DNA of 64,000 nucleotides, from the NCBI GenBank assembly GCA_947502495.1, contig CANNAC010000001.1, positions 186,001 to 250,000 of the forward strand, in the 5' to 3' direction. The notes under the pieces are model-generated. The model was given only the letters and a program-made list of their open reading frames with translations, did not search any database and was not told where the DNA came from. Source of the stretch: an uncultured Flavobacteriaceae bacterium. GTDB lineage: Bacteria > Bacteroidota > Bacteroidia > Flavobacteriales > Flavobacteriaceae. This document shows, in pieces, positions 1-8,798 of this stretch (positions within the stretch are counted from its first letter, which is position 1; every line of letters starts with the position of its first letter). The position numbers and the translations under genes were made by a program.

Positions 1-1772
1 TTTTTTTAAGAGGTTTTGATATCGATCATGGAACCGATATTTCTATCGGTGTAGATGGAATGCCTGTAAATATGGTGTCTCATGCACACGGACAAGGATA
101 TAGTGATTTGCACTTTGTGATTCCCGAAACCATAAATAAAATAGATTTTGGTAAAGGTCCATATTACGGAAAACAAGGAGATTTTAACACTGCAGGATAT
201 GTAGATTTTTCTACCAAAGATCATTTAAGAGAAAGCACCATTAAGCTTTCTGCAGGACAATTTAATTCTTTAAAAACCTTGGCTATGTTTAACTTATTAG
301 AAGATAAGCAAAATCAAAATGCATACATAGCTGCAGAGTATATTGCTACAGATGGACCTTTTAAGTCACCTCAAAATTTTAATAGATTGAATCTTTTTGG
401 AAAGTACGTCGTGTACACTCCAGATAATAATAAACTTTCTTTAACGGCTTCACATTTTACAAGTCGTTGGGATGCTTCTGGGCAAATTCCGCAAAGAGAA
501 GTAGATAACGGTAATATCACCCGTTTTGGAGCAATTGATGATACCGAAGGTGGTAACACAGAACGCACAAACTTTAATGTGGTGTATGATAAATATATTT
601 CAGATAATACAAAGCTGAAAGCCAATGCTTTTTATTCACATTACGCTTTTGAATTGTATTCTAATTTTACCTTCTTTTTAGAAGATGCAGTGAATGGAGA
701 TCAAATCAAACAAAAAGAAAATAGACATATTTTTGGTGTAAATACAGAAATCACCAAAGATTTATTTTTAGGAAATGTACCTCTACAATTAAATTACGGC
801 GTTGGTTTAAGACACGATATATCTAATGATGTGGAGTTATCTAAAACATTAAATAGAACTACACTTATTGAAAGTGTACAGTTAGGTGACATTAATCAAA
901 CCAACTTAGATGCATTTGTTGGAGCAGATTTTGAGTTTGGTAAACTTACCGTCAGTCCTGCATTACGTCTAGATTATTTTAAGTTTTTATACAATGATCA
1001 ATTACAACCTGCTTTAAATACGCAATCGGAAACCAAAACAATTGTTAGTCCGAAACTAAATTTTTTCTATGATGCTAAAGACAATTTACAACTGTTTGTA
1101 AAGTCGGGAATCGGATTTCATTCTAACGACACTAGAGTAGTGGTAGCACAAAGTGGCGAAGAGATTTTACCTCGCGCTTATGGCGTAGATGTGGGAAATA
1201 TTTGGAAACCATTTTCAAAACTTGTCGTTAATTCTGCAGTATGGTATTTGTTTTCAGAACAAGAGTTTGTATATGTTGGCGATGCAGGAATAGTAGAACC
1301 AAGTGGAAAAAGTGAACGTTACGGATTAGATTTAGGATTGCGCTATCAGTTTAATGATTGGCTGTATTTTGATACCGATGCAACACTAACGCATGCAAGA
1401 AGTGTAGAAGAACCGGAAGGAGAAAACTATATTCCGTTAGCGCCAGATTTTACAATGGCAGGAGGATTCTCGGTTAAAGATTTAAACGGTTTTTCTGGAG
1501 GAATTAGATACCGATTTATTGATGATAGACCAGCAAACGAAGATAATTCTATAGTTGCGGAAGGTTATTTTGTGACCGATTTTAATGTAAACTATACCTT
1601 TAATAATATCACTTTAGGAATGGTTATAGAAAATCTATTCGATGTAGATTGGAATGAAACACAATTTGCGACAGAATCTAGATTACAAAACGAAGCTCAA
1701 TCTGTAGAAGAAATTCACTTTACACCAGGAACACCATTTTTTATAAAAGGAAGCATTAGCTACACCTTTTAA
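1..1772 (+). CDS. TonB-dependent receptor, 5' end missing
   Basis: The reading frame is open to the first base of the window, so this is the C-terminal part of a longer protein; the first ATG at 60 is internal. The visible start holds the end of a plug domain (LRGFDIDHGTDISIGVDG, then GYSDLHFVIPE), followed by about 500 residues of alternating beta-strands ending in an aromatic residue (SISYTF), as expected of a 22-strand outer-membrane barrel. Such receptors import siderophores, metal chelates, vitamins or glycans with energy from TonB. Substrate cannot be told from this part. A hairpin with a T-run follows the stop codon. Family call is firm, specificity unknown. Confidence 0.9.
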   Translation, partial: FLRGFDIDHGTDISIGVDGMPVNMVSHAHGQGYSDLHFVIPETINKIDFGKGPYYGKQGDFNTAGYVDFSTKDHLRESTIKLSAGQFNSLKTLAMFNLLEDKQNQNAYIAAEYIATDGPFKSPQNFNRLNLFGKYVVYTPDNNKLSLTASHFTSRWDASGQIPQREVDNGNITRFGAIDDTEGGNTERTNFNVVYDKYISDNTKLKANAFYSHYAFELYSNFTFFLEDAVNGDQIKQKENRHIFGVNTEITKDLFLGNVPLQLNYGVGLRHDISNDVELSKTLNRTTLIESVQLGDINQTNLDAFVGADFEFGKLTVSPALRLDYFKFLYNDQLQPALNTQSETKTIVSPKLNFFYDAKDNLQLFVKSGIGFHSNDTRVVVAQSGEEILPRAYGVDVGNIWKPFSKLVVNSAVWYLFSEQEFVYVGDAGIVEPSGKSERYGLDLGLRYQFNDWLYFDTDATLTHARSVEEPEGENYIPLAPDFTMAGGFSVKDLNGFSGGIRYRFIDDRPANEDNSIVAEGYFVTDFNVNYTFNNITLGMVIENLFDVDWNETQFATESRLQNEAQSVEEIHFTPGTPFFIKGSISYTF

Positions 1773-1865
1773 TAATAGAATACACACCAATGAAACACCA
1801 TATATTGCTATATAATCTAGAGAAATTTTAAGGGAGTTTTTTGAAGGAGTTTTTTGTTGGTTAGG

Positions 1866-1903
1866 AAACGCTATGTTTAGAAATAAACTGGCGTTTTCTT
1901 TAT
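1866..1903 (+). terminator. Terminator after TonB receptor
   Basis: AAACGC (1866-1871) pairs with GCGTTT (1891-1896); an inner stem GTTTA/TAAAC with a GAAA loop extends it with one bulge. A T-rich run follows on the plus strand. Confidence 0.7.
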
Positions 1904-1960
1904 TATATTGGTTTGTTGGTTTTGTCTATATTGATTCCTTCAGTATTTTAATTAATGAAG

Positions 1961-1992
1961 TTCGTTCTCTTAAAAACAATCAAGAGAACGAA
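1961..1992. terminator. Hairpin, probable bidirectional terminator
   Basis: Perfect 11-bp stem TTCGTTCTCTT (1961-1971) with AAGAGAACGAA (1982-1992) and a 10-base loop, lying between a plus-strand and a minus-strand gene end. Confidence 0.6.
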
Positions 1993-2079
1993 TTATATTA
2001 CTTCAAACAATTACGTATCCATATATAGTTATGAATCTGTTTTTATTTTAAAAACCTTGAAAATGATATTTAAAATCTA

Positions 2080-3042
2080 TTACCACCAGCTTCTTATGTT
2101 GTAAATAACTTTTGGTTGATTTTTAGCATTGGCAAGTCCAATATCTCTAGCTGCTTTGATTATGCTATTCTCTTTATTTACTTCTTCTTCATATTTTTTC
2201 ATTTTGAAATCCCATTCTCTTTGATCCAACTCTTTAATTCTTTTTCCAATGAGTTTAGATAAATTCACTCCTTCTTCATAACATTTAGAATCCGGATCTA
2301 TTTGAGATAAATGAGTAGAAGCTAAATTTGCAGAATTAGTATTTAGTCCAATATTCCAAGCATTTTTGGCATTGGTTACATGAAGCTGACACTCGTAATC
2401 CATTTTTTCTTTATATACAATAGCAACCTGATTCATTGCTGTTTCATAACATTCCTTAGTTACTTGTGGAATTTCCATAAGTTTATAAATAGCGCCATCG
2501 TAATCCTTTTGACTTTTTGCTACTTCGGCATCTTTTAGGATAAAGTCACATTGAGAGTTGTAAAACTCTATAATCTCGGTTTTACCTTGATTAACAAAAT
2601 CTTTTAAAATTGGATTTCTTGCTTTAATTTGTTTAATAGCTGAAATATAAGCTTTAGTATCACTTGTTCCAACACCTTTTACTTTTAGAGTTTCTGAAGA
2701 AAATACCGTTCCTTTAATTCCGTCTCCAATATAAAAATAAACTTCTAGAGTGATTACCACTTTTCTTGGTGGTCCAGGAAGCACTTCTTTAAATAATAGA
2801 GTGACATTTGGAGTTATTATAAACCTAGAGTTTCGAGTTCCTCCCAAACCATTTATTGAAGTTATTTGGTTTAGTTTGTTTTCTAATAAATTTTTAGCTG
2901 AAGCAGGTAAACCATCTATTTGATCAGACACATAAATAGAGAGCTTTACTCTACCTATATCATCTGTTTTTCCTAAAGAATTCTGACTAAAGGAATAGGA
3001 GAATAATAGAAAAAAGATTAATGTGTTTAAATAATATTTCAT
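2080..3042 (-). CDS. Exported protein of unknown function (operon gene 4)
   Basis: I do not recognise a named family. The 320-residue protein starts with a Sec signal peptide (hydrophobic core to about residue 18, cleavage near SFSQ-N). The first half is rich in beta-strand and includes a stretch GVGTSDTKAYISAIKQI reminiscent of LPP20/CsgG-like envelope proteins. The second half is helical with two Cys-containing repeats (SQCDFILKDAEVAKSQKDY and related) that look TPR-like, then a charged coiled-coil-like tail. It is the last gene of a four-gene operon, 13 bp after the previous one. Probably periplasmic or outer-membrane associated. Confidence 0.75.
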   Translation of the reverse strand: MKYYLNTLIFFLLFSYSFSQNSLGKTDDIGRVKLSIYVSDQIDGLPASAKNLLENKLNQITSINGLGGTRNSRFIITPNVTLLFKEVLPGPPRKVVITLEVYFYIGDGIKGTVFSSETLKVKGVGTSDTKAYISAIKQIKARNPILKDFVNQGKTEIIEFYNSQCDFILKDAEVAKSQKDYDGAIYKLMEIPQVTKECYETAMNQVAIVYKEKMDYECQLHVTNAKNAWNIGLNTNSANLASTHLSQIDPDSKCYEEGVNLSKLIGKRIKELDQREWDFKMKKYEEEVNKENSIIKAARDIGLANAKNQPKVIYNIRSWW

Positions 3043-3055
3043 AATTAATATTTGA

Positions 3056-4018
3056 TTATTTAGAGCCTAAATAAAGCGTCGCTTCACCTAATCCACTAAT
3101 AGTTAATTTATTTATAATCCCCAAATCTTTAAGATAAGCGCTTAAGCCTTTAGCCCAAGTTCTGGCATCCATTCCTCTAATTCTTCCATTTCTCTCATAA
3201 GTCATAGGGATTCTAACTTGTTCAAAATTCATCATTGTTGCCTCGGCATCCATTGTTGTGTATGCTCCATTTACACAGTTGTCATTTAACCAATTTTCGA
3301 TTAAAAAGCCTAGTTCATCATCTCCAAAATCTTCAGATTCTAAATCGTATCCCCAATCATCCCAAACACGAATTCCCAAATTAATTTCTCTACCTTTATG
3401 AAACCATCCATCAAAAGTAGTTTGTAAGCTTGCTAAAAACTTGTCAATTCTAGAACTCACAGCTTCTTCTAATAATAATGGTAATGGACTAGAAAAGTCT
3501 GGAGCTCCTGTACCAGAAGTTTCTGCTATTTGTTTTCCTGTATAAGCATCTAGACCTCTTAAGATAAAAGTAACTTGTTTTTCAAGTCCATTATCATTAA
3601 TTGCCCAACTCATTTCAAGAATGATATCTGCTTTAGCTGTTTTTTTAAGAGCTTCAACAGGTGTTTCAGAAACTTCTGCTCCAGTGTTTTTTGAAGCTCT
3701 TAATTCTTGTTCAGCGGCTTTAGCTTCTACTTTTTTTAGTTCTGCAGATAAGTCTTTTGCGCTAAATCCTCTTTCACTTAATAAACCATTAATTTGAGTA
3801 ATCACTAAGGCCAAATCACTATTACGTTGAAGTGCCATTTGGTACAATGGGATATCTTTAATCACACCTTGATTGTTAATCGTTTGTGTGTATCCGTTTT
3901 CAAAGCACCAAGTATCTGCTGGTACTACCATAAGAGTTGGTTTTTTAGCTTGAGAAAACGATACGTTTGCCGCTAATAGAGTGATGATTATTACTAATGT
4001 TTGTTTTTTTAATTTCAT
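3056..4018 (-). CDS. Exported DUF6175-like / CsgG-like protein (operon gene 3)
   Basis: This 320-residue protein has a Sec signal peptide (cleavage near SFSQ-A). Its start (KKPTLMVVPADTWC) and its middle (KADIILEMSW, then FILRGLDAYTGKQIAETSG) resemble the periplasmic CsgG/LpoB-type fold, in which a strand describing the element '...DAYTGK...' is typical; I believe it belongs to the Bacteroidota family DUF6175, from memory only. A helical segment rich in Ala/Lys (about residues 100-130) separates the halves. It sits 11 bp downstream of the next gene in the operon. Function unknown; a role in an envelope assembly is inference. Confidence 0.7.
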   Translation of the reverse strand: MKLKKQTLVIIITLLAANVSFSQAKKPTLMVVPADTWCFENGYTQTINNQGVIKDIPLYQMALQRNSDLALVITQINGLLSERGFSAKDLSAELKKVEAKAAEQELRASKNTGAEVSETPVEALKKTAKADIILEMSWAINDNGLEKQVTFILRGLDAYTGKQIAETSGTGAPDFSSPLPLLLEEAVSSRIDKFLASLQTTFDGWFHKGREINLGIRVWDDWGYDLESEDFGDDELGFLIENWLNDNCVNGAYTTMDAEATMMNFEQVRIPMTYERNGRIRGMDARTWAKGLSAYLKDLGIINKLTISGLGEATLYLGSK

Positions 4019-4029
4019 TTTTATTAGTT

Positions 4030-4557
4030 TTAAAAACCACTATCCAGTGATTTTATAATGTTTTCATTTTCTAGTGTTTTTCTTAAAAGAGCAACGTTTA
4101 CAGTAACTAATGTGCCAATTCTGTATTCTTTTTTACTTACTTTTATTCTGTCTGTCACACCATCTATTACATTAACATATTTACTAAAATTATTAAGGTC
4201 TTTTTTGCCTTTACTTTCAAAAAAAATATTAAAAAATTCTTCAAATTCCGTTTCTAAGTTTGGAGATCTCGCTAATGCTGGTTTTGAGGTACACTTGGTA
4301 CCTTGTGCATTAATTCCTTGAAATATAACAGCATGAACAGCGTTTTTAGAAGCTTGTACTCTGGCAATACTTTCATCTCTTAATATTGAAAAAACTTTAA
4401 GCGTGTATACTCCTGCTTTCGCTTCTCCAATACATTCAATATCATAATTCCATTTAGCAGTTTCTGTATCTGCTTTTTTCTTATTTCTTCTAGATTGGGC
4501 ATTTGTCGTTCCAACTGTAAAAAATAAGATTGCAATAAAAAGTAATGTCTTTTTCAT
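4030..4557 (-). CDS. Small exported protein of unknown function (operon gene 2)
   Basis: A 175-residue protein with a Sec signal peptide (cleavage near TNAQ-S), then a basic stretch (SRRNKKK). A helix with regularly spaced alanines (ARVQASKNAVHAVIFQGI) followed by a strand resembles the repeating 'A-x3-A-x3-A' helix of LPP20 and FlgT-like envelope proteins. It ends with a predicted beta-strand (GTLVTVNVALLRKTLE). It starts 2 bp after the stop of the upstream gene, so translation is probably coupled. Not recognised further. Confidence 0.7.
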   Translation of the reverse strand: MKKTLLFIAILFFTVGTTNAQSRRNKKKADTETAKWNYDIECIGEAKAGVYTLKVFSILRDESIARVQASKNAVHAVIFQGINAQGTKCTSKPALARSPNLETEFEEFFNIFFESKGKKDLNNFSKYVNVIDGVTDRIKVSKKEYRIGTLVTVNVALLRKTLENENIIKSLDSGF

Positions 4558-4559
4558 GA

Positions 4560-5870
4560 TTATTGAATTTGTCTGATTAACATTCCTGAAGCTAAATTCT
4601 TTACTTTTCCTTTAAAAAGAGTTTTACCTAATTCTTTTTCTTCATTAGCTCCATAGCGGTTATCCCATATTTGCTTTTTGTCCACTTTAATAGTTGCAAT
4701 TTTCTTGTATGTTACATCATTAGTTTCGTTGTTCCATATCTCCTCAAGGACCTCAAAGCTTTCGCCTCCTTCTAATCCTTCTTTCATACCTATTTTAGAA
4801 TAAATTTCACCATCTTCAATTAATATTGGGGACTTGGTTTTAAACACATCATATTTTTTTTGAAGTTTGCTATATACCATATCTATGTTTCGAATGGTAG
4901 ACAATTCAATAATCTGTTCTTCTGTTCTTTTTTCTTTTAATGAAAACGTAACTAGACTTCTAGCATTTTCTTTTCCAATAAATTCAAAGTTTACATCCAA
5001 AGTAGCAAAACTTACATCTTCGCCATTTTTTTTAGTCTTAATTAGGTTTGCTAAATCGGCCCAAGACTTGTCTGTCCAATCTAAACGATATAACCAAGCA
5101 GTAGTCCAAACCGAGTATCCTTCTTTTGTTTTATTATATGCTTTTTCAGAAGCTTTTAGAGCTAAAGTTTTAGCCATAGATGATAATTCATTTGCTACGG
5201 CATCAGCAGTTTTTTTAACTGCTAAAGCTATTGGTTCATTAGAAACAAAATTCATTTTTGTAAAAACGACAAAAGTGTTTTTTATTAAATATTTTCCAGA
5301 GTTTTTAAGTTCATTAGTTCCTCTACTAGTGGTGTTTGCTTCAGATATTTCTTGCGCACTAGCACTGTAAATTCCTCTATCTTGAATAAGCTTCATTGGG
5401 TTATAGTTATCTTCACCAAAATGATCGAGATTAAACCATTTAGAAACCAATTCAAAAGGAAGTTTTTTTGCTTTAACAAATTTGTCAATTTCATACTGTA
5501 CTTCTGAGTTATCAGTTACAGCTCCAGAAGTAGCATTAGTGGCAGCATCAGATAAAGCGCTACCAATCATTTCATTCGCTTTACTTTTGCTAATACCTAG
5601 TTCTTCTCTTTCTTCATCTGTTAGTGTGTATTCAGATCTGTTAAAAGAATTTAATTCAACTCTTTGATCATTATATTTATCAGGGAATGGCCAAGCTTCA
5701 TAATACTTAGCAACTAAATCTGACTTTTCAAAGCTTTCGCCCATCACTAAAACGTTGTGAAGGGAACTTCTCTGGTATTTTTTTTCTTGTATTTTAGTTT
5801 TTTGAGCCGATACTCCTTGGATAGCGCATATTAATAGGGATAGAATAATAATGTTTTTTTTGTTTTTCAT
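4560..5870 (-). CDS. Exported protein of unknown function (operon gene 1)
   Basis: First gene of the operon, 436 residues, Sec signal peptide ending near GVSAQ. No known catalytic motif is visible. It has a Ser/Ala/Thr-rich segment (about 105-120), a long Ala/Lys helix (about 215-250), and alternating strands in the C-terminal third with a 'SKIGMKEGLEGGESFEVLEE' segment that looks like a small beta-barrel of the kind seen in FlgT/LpoB C-terminal domains. All four operon products are exported and none has a lipobox, so they may form one periplasmic complex. That is inference. Confidence 0.7.
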   Translation of the reverse strand: MKNKKNIIILSLLICAIQGVSAQKTKIQEKKYQRSSLHNVLVMGESFEKSDLVAKYYEAWPFPDKYNDQRVELNSFNRSEYTLTDEEREELGISKSKANEMIGSALSDAATNATSGAVTDNSEVQYEIDKFVKAKKLPFELVSKWFNLDHFGEDNYNPMKLIQDRGIYSASAQEISEANTTSRGTNELKNSGKYLIKNTFVVFTKMNFVSNEPIALAVKKTADAVANELSSMAKTLALKASEKAYNKTKEGYSVWTTAWLYRLDWTDKSWADLANLIKTKKNGEDVSFATLDVNFEFIGKENARSLVTFSLKEKRTEEQIIELSTIRNIDMVYSKLQKKYDVFKTKSPILIEDGEIYSKIGMKEGLEGGESFEVLEEIWNNETNDVTYKKIATIKVDKKQIWDNRYGANEEKELGKTLFKGKVKNLASGMLIRQIQ

Positions 5871-6733
5871 CTTTGTTGTTTAATTGTTTATAACGTATTT
5901 GGATAGGATTAGTTAGGGATTGTTATACTTAGATTTTGCGAAGAACCTATGCAAAGTGAGGTAGAGCAAAATAGCATGGAACAAACGAACAGTTATTTTT
6001 GATTTAAGATTAAATTGAAAGTGATTTTATAGGTTGTAAATCGCTTATTTTTATTGTATTTAAAATATATCATTTGGTGTTTTGGTTTTTTTTGTTGCAT
6101 AGCAAATTAAAGAGAGTTCATAGGAAATCCCTTACGGTTTCCCGTATTGGACCCGTTTTTAATCAAATATTTATTTTAGCTTATTGAAAATCAGGGGAAT
6201 GTTTTTATAAAGGAACTCGTTTTTTTATGTCTCTGTTATAAATATAGTAGTAGATGATTTACATTACAGATGGATTAGACTCGTTTTGCACAAAAAAATA
6301 TTGCTATATTTCTAGATAATCCATTATCGAGAAATAATTTTAAAAGGAAAAATTAATGAGAAATAATATAGGTGAAAGAATTAAAATATTCGCTTTTCCG
6401 AAATAAGAAGAGTATCGTTTTCGAGGCTAAAGGCAATATGTCGATAAATGGTTTTTAAGTTTTTTGTATGAAATAGTTGCAAAAAGTATAGCTGTAATTG
6501 CTCCAAAATTTTTCATTTATATAGTTTTATGATTTGTTACTTATAAAAGTAATTTAATTAACAGATATAAATGGAATAGAATTAAAAACATTAAGATTAC
6601 AGGTGTCTTGGGGTATACTACTAATTCTAATTAAGATCCTATATTAGTAGTAGATAATAAAAGAAGCCCATTATAAATTTATTTATAATGGGCTTCTTTT
6701 TAATGTTTTCTTTATTATAATATAAACTATTTA
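5871..6733. other. Long gene-poor stretch
   Basis: About 860 bp without a convincing gene. It must hold the promoter of the exported-protein operon. Seen in it: a palindrome GATAAT-CC-ATTATC (6315-6328) just upstream of a 16-codon reading frame at 6356 preceded by an AAAGGA Shine-Dalgarno-like run; a 9-bp inverted repeat ACTACTAAT/ATTAGTAGT (6617-6651); and the terminator at 6659. The micro-ORF starts MRNNIGERIKI, like the N-terminus of an XRE-type repressor, and may be the stub of a deleted gene. Confidence 0.5.
6659..6700 (-). terminator. Strong terminator after the anti-sigma gene
   Basis: Perfect 19-bp stem (6659-6677 with 6682-6700), 4-base loop, A-run on one side and T-run on the other, so it can act in both directions. 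Confidence 0.9.
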
Positions 6734-7537
6734 TTACGGCGTAGATGCAACAGCACCAAGCGTATACAATTGTTCTAAAGTAGGAGATTCACTTCCTCCT
6801 TCAGGTTCTAAGGTAATACCAAATGCTTCAGACGCATTGGCATTTTCGATAGTAAATAGTTTGTTTTCGTCTGTAGAAAAATCAGCTATAACTCCTAAAC
6901 TTGTAGGTGTTAAAGGGTTTAATTTTAAAGACCATACTTGGTAAACCTTTCCTTTAGGAGGTTCTGGTAAACCTTGCACATCTAATACAATGCTGTTACT
7001 TTTCTTATCCCAAAATACTTTAGCATAAGCTTCTGGAGCAACTGCTTGCCCTGCAAGAGGAACAGCAATAATATCTTTGTCTCTTAATACAGAAATAAGT
7101 TTTTTAGCTTCCGTTAAGCTAGAATTCCCTTTTTCTATTTGTACTTCCAGTAATTCTTTATCTATATCTGCAATGCGTATTTGTTCTTTAAGTTGGCTGT
7201 TGTCGTTAGCAAACCATAAAAAACCTGCTGCAAATACAATAGAAGCAGCCCAACTTACATACGTAAACCATTGTTTATTAGGTTTTGTATCTAGAGGTAT
7301 TACTTTTGTGGTATCTGTTGTTATTTTTTCTTTAATAGAAGGATAGAGTAATTTACTATCACTTGGCGAAGCTGCTGCTGTAAGTTTTATTATTGCAGCT
7401 TCAATTTTTAAAACCTCATCAAGAACTTCAGGATGTTTTAAAGTAAGTCTATAGACCTCCTTACTTTCTTCTTCAGAAAGCGTCCCTGCAACGTAAAGTT
7501 CCAAAATTCCAGATGCTATGTATTCCTTTATATCCAT
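6734..7537 (-). CDS. Anti-sigma factor, RskA-like
   Basis: A 267-residue single-pass membrane protein. The cytoplasmic N-terminal part (residues 1-88) begins with the helix 'KEYIASGILELYVAGTLSEEE' typical of anti-sigma domains that hold an ECF sigma factor. One transmembrane segment lies at about 91-110. The outer part has a coiled-coil stretch (115-145) and then an RskA C-terminal domain with the pattern PPKGKVYQVW and a Glu-Pro-Glu-Gly-Gly-Ser loop near the end. It starts 1 bp after the sigma factor gene, the usual arrangement for a sigma/anti-sigma pair. Stress that releases the sigma factor is unknown. Confidence 0.88.
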   Translation of the reverse strand: MDIKEYIASGILELYVAGTLSEEESKEVYRLTLKHPEVLDEVLKIEAAIIKLTAAASPSDSKLLYPSIKEKITTDTTKVIPLDTKPNKQWFTYVSWAASIVFAAGFLWFANDNSQLKEQIRIADIDKELLEVQIEKGNSSLTEAKKLISVLRDKDIIAVPLAGQAVAPEAYAKVFWDKKSNSIVLDVQGLPEPPKGKVYQVWSLKLNPLTPTSLGVIADFSTDENKLFTIENANASEAFGITLEPEGGSESPTLEQLYTLGAVASTP

Positions 7538-7538
7538 A

Positions 7539-8069
7539 TTAAACCTCTAGCATATTACGTAATTCGCTTATGCATTTTCTATTTCTTGTTTTTATTGTGC
7601 CAATTGGCATTTCTAATGTTTCGGAAGCTTCTTTTTGTGTATATCCTTTAAAATATAACAGTTCAATTACTTCTTTACATTTTGCAGCTAACTTAGATAC
7701 AAACCCTTTAATACCAATGGCATCTGTTTGATTATCTAAGCTTTCGTTGCTTTCAATGATATCTACGAAAAAATCGGAGTTAAGGTTTTGTTTTGCCTTC
7801 TTAAAATTTTTAGAGCGTGTTTGATCTATAGCCGCATTGCGCGCTATGTTTAGAATCCAAGTAAAAAAACGACCTTTTTTTGAAGAGTACGTACTTGCGT
7901 TATTCCATGCTTTGATAAAAACATCTTGCATAACTTCTTGTGCAATGTCATGATCTCTAACAATATTATAGATAACACCATGCATACTATCACTATACAT
8001 ATTGTAAAGTGTTTCAAAGGCTTTTTCGTCCTTGTCTTGAAATTTAGTAACCAGTAGGTCTAATTGCAT
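7539..8069 (-). CDS. ECF RNA polymerase sigma factor
   Basis: A 176-residue sigma-70 family factor of the extracytoplasmic-function type. Region 2 is clear (HDIAQEVMQDVFIKAWN near 40-56, then FFTWILNIARNAAID), and region 4 with its helix-turn-helix is at about 130-170 (LLYFKGYTQKEASETLEMPIGTIKTR). Together with the downstream anti-sigma gene it forms a SigK/RskA-like module. SodC and YceI genes lie just upstream in the same orientation, but a terminator (8112) separates them, so they are neighbours and not necessarily targets. Confidence 0.95.
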   Translation of the reverse strand: MQLDLLVTKFQDKDEKAFETLYNMYSDSMHGVIYNIVRDHDIAQEVMQDVFIKAWNNASTYSSKKGRFFTWILNIARNAAIDQTRSKNFKKAKQNLNSDFFVDIIESNESLDNQTDAIGIKGFVSKLAAKCKEVIELLYFKGYTQKEASETLEMPIGTIKTRNRKCISELRNMLEV

Positions 8070-8111
8070 ATAGTATTATTAGTTGTCTAATGTAGTAAAT
8101 TAATAGGTAAT

Positions 8112-8139
8112 AAAAAAAGCACAAAACGGTGCTTTTTTT
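8112..8139 (-). terminator. Terminator after sodC
   Basis: AAAAAAAGCAC (8112-8122) pairs with GTGCTTTTTTT (8129-8139), loop of 6. Confidence 0.85.
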
Positions 8140-8160
8140 ATTTTTATAAGTGTATGACTG

Positions 8161-8715
8161 TTATTCAATAATACCTCCACAACTTACGCGTCCACCAGCA
8201 TTTCCTGTTGGTTGGCCATAATCGTCTGCTTCGGCATGAACAATAATTGCTTTTCCTAAAATATCTTTCTTTGGATCTCCACAACCTAAACACCATTCGT
8301 CAGTAGAAAATTCTACATATGCTCTACCATTTTCTTCCGCAGTTAAATTACCAATATCTCCTCTGTGGTATCCAGCGGTATCGCCCCATTTTCCGTGAGG
8401 TTGCGCAGTAGGGTTCCAATGTCCTCCAGAAGAGGTTCCATCTGCTGCAGAGCAATCTGCTTTTTCATGAATATGCATGGCGTGTGTTGTTCCTGGATCC
8501 ATTCCTGTAATAATAGCAACCATTCTAATTTCCCCGTCTTCTTCCGTAAAAGCAATATTACCTTTCACCTTACTATCGCTTTTTGGTTCCAGTTTCATCT
8601 TTACTTTTTTAGCGGTCATCGCCTTGGTAGTTCCTGTTTCTTGTTTCACTTCCTTTTTACAACCAAATGCAAAAATGACACTTAAAGCTAAAATAAAAAT
8701 GCTACTTCTTTTCAT
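8161..8715 (-). CDS. sodC: Cu/Zn superoxide dismutase, lipoprotein
   Basis: This 184-residue periplasmic enzyme converts superoxide to oxygen and hydrogen peroxide. The metal ligands are all visible: H81 and H83 (HIH), H99, H107, H117, D120 and H160, with a disulfide pair C88 and C179 in the RVSCGG motif. An extra Cys pair sits at C142/C145 (WCLGCG). The N-terminus has a lipobox (FAFGC, Cys19), so it is probably anchored to the outer or inner membrane. It may protect the copper and iron-sulfur respiratory enzymes encoded nearby. Confidence 0.95.
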   Translation of the reverse strand: MKRSSIFILALSVIFAFGCKKEVKQETGTTKAMTAKKVKMKLEPKSDSKVKGNIAFTEEDGEIRMVAIITGMDPGTTHAMHIHEKADCSAADGTSSGGHWNPTAQPHGKWGDTAGYHRGDIGNLTAEENGRAYVEFSTDEWCLGCGDPKKDILGKAIIVHAEADDYGQPTGNAGGRVSCGGIIE

Positions 8716-8798
8716 TATTAAACGAGTTTTAGATTAAATACTAAAGTTAAAATATATTTAGGGAATAACAAATTATAAAACGGAAGGGTTTTAATAAT

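Larger units (their letters stand above)
1773..2079. other. Intergenic region between convergent genes
   Basis: No gene is seen. It holds an 11-base direct repeat (GGAGTTTTTTG at 1833 and 1847) and two hairpins that look like terminators for the genes converging on it. Confidence 0.6.

Noticed and set aside
4867-5370. 167-codon plus-strand frame opposite the exported-protein operon
   Set aside because: It is antisense to a well-supported gene with signal peptide, and its product looks like low-complexity shadow coding.
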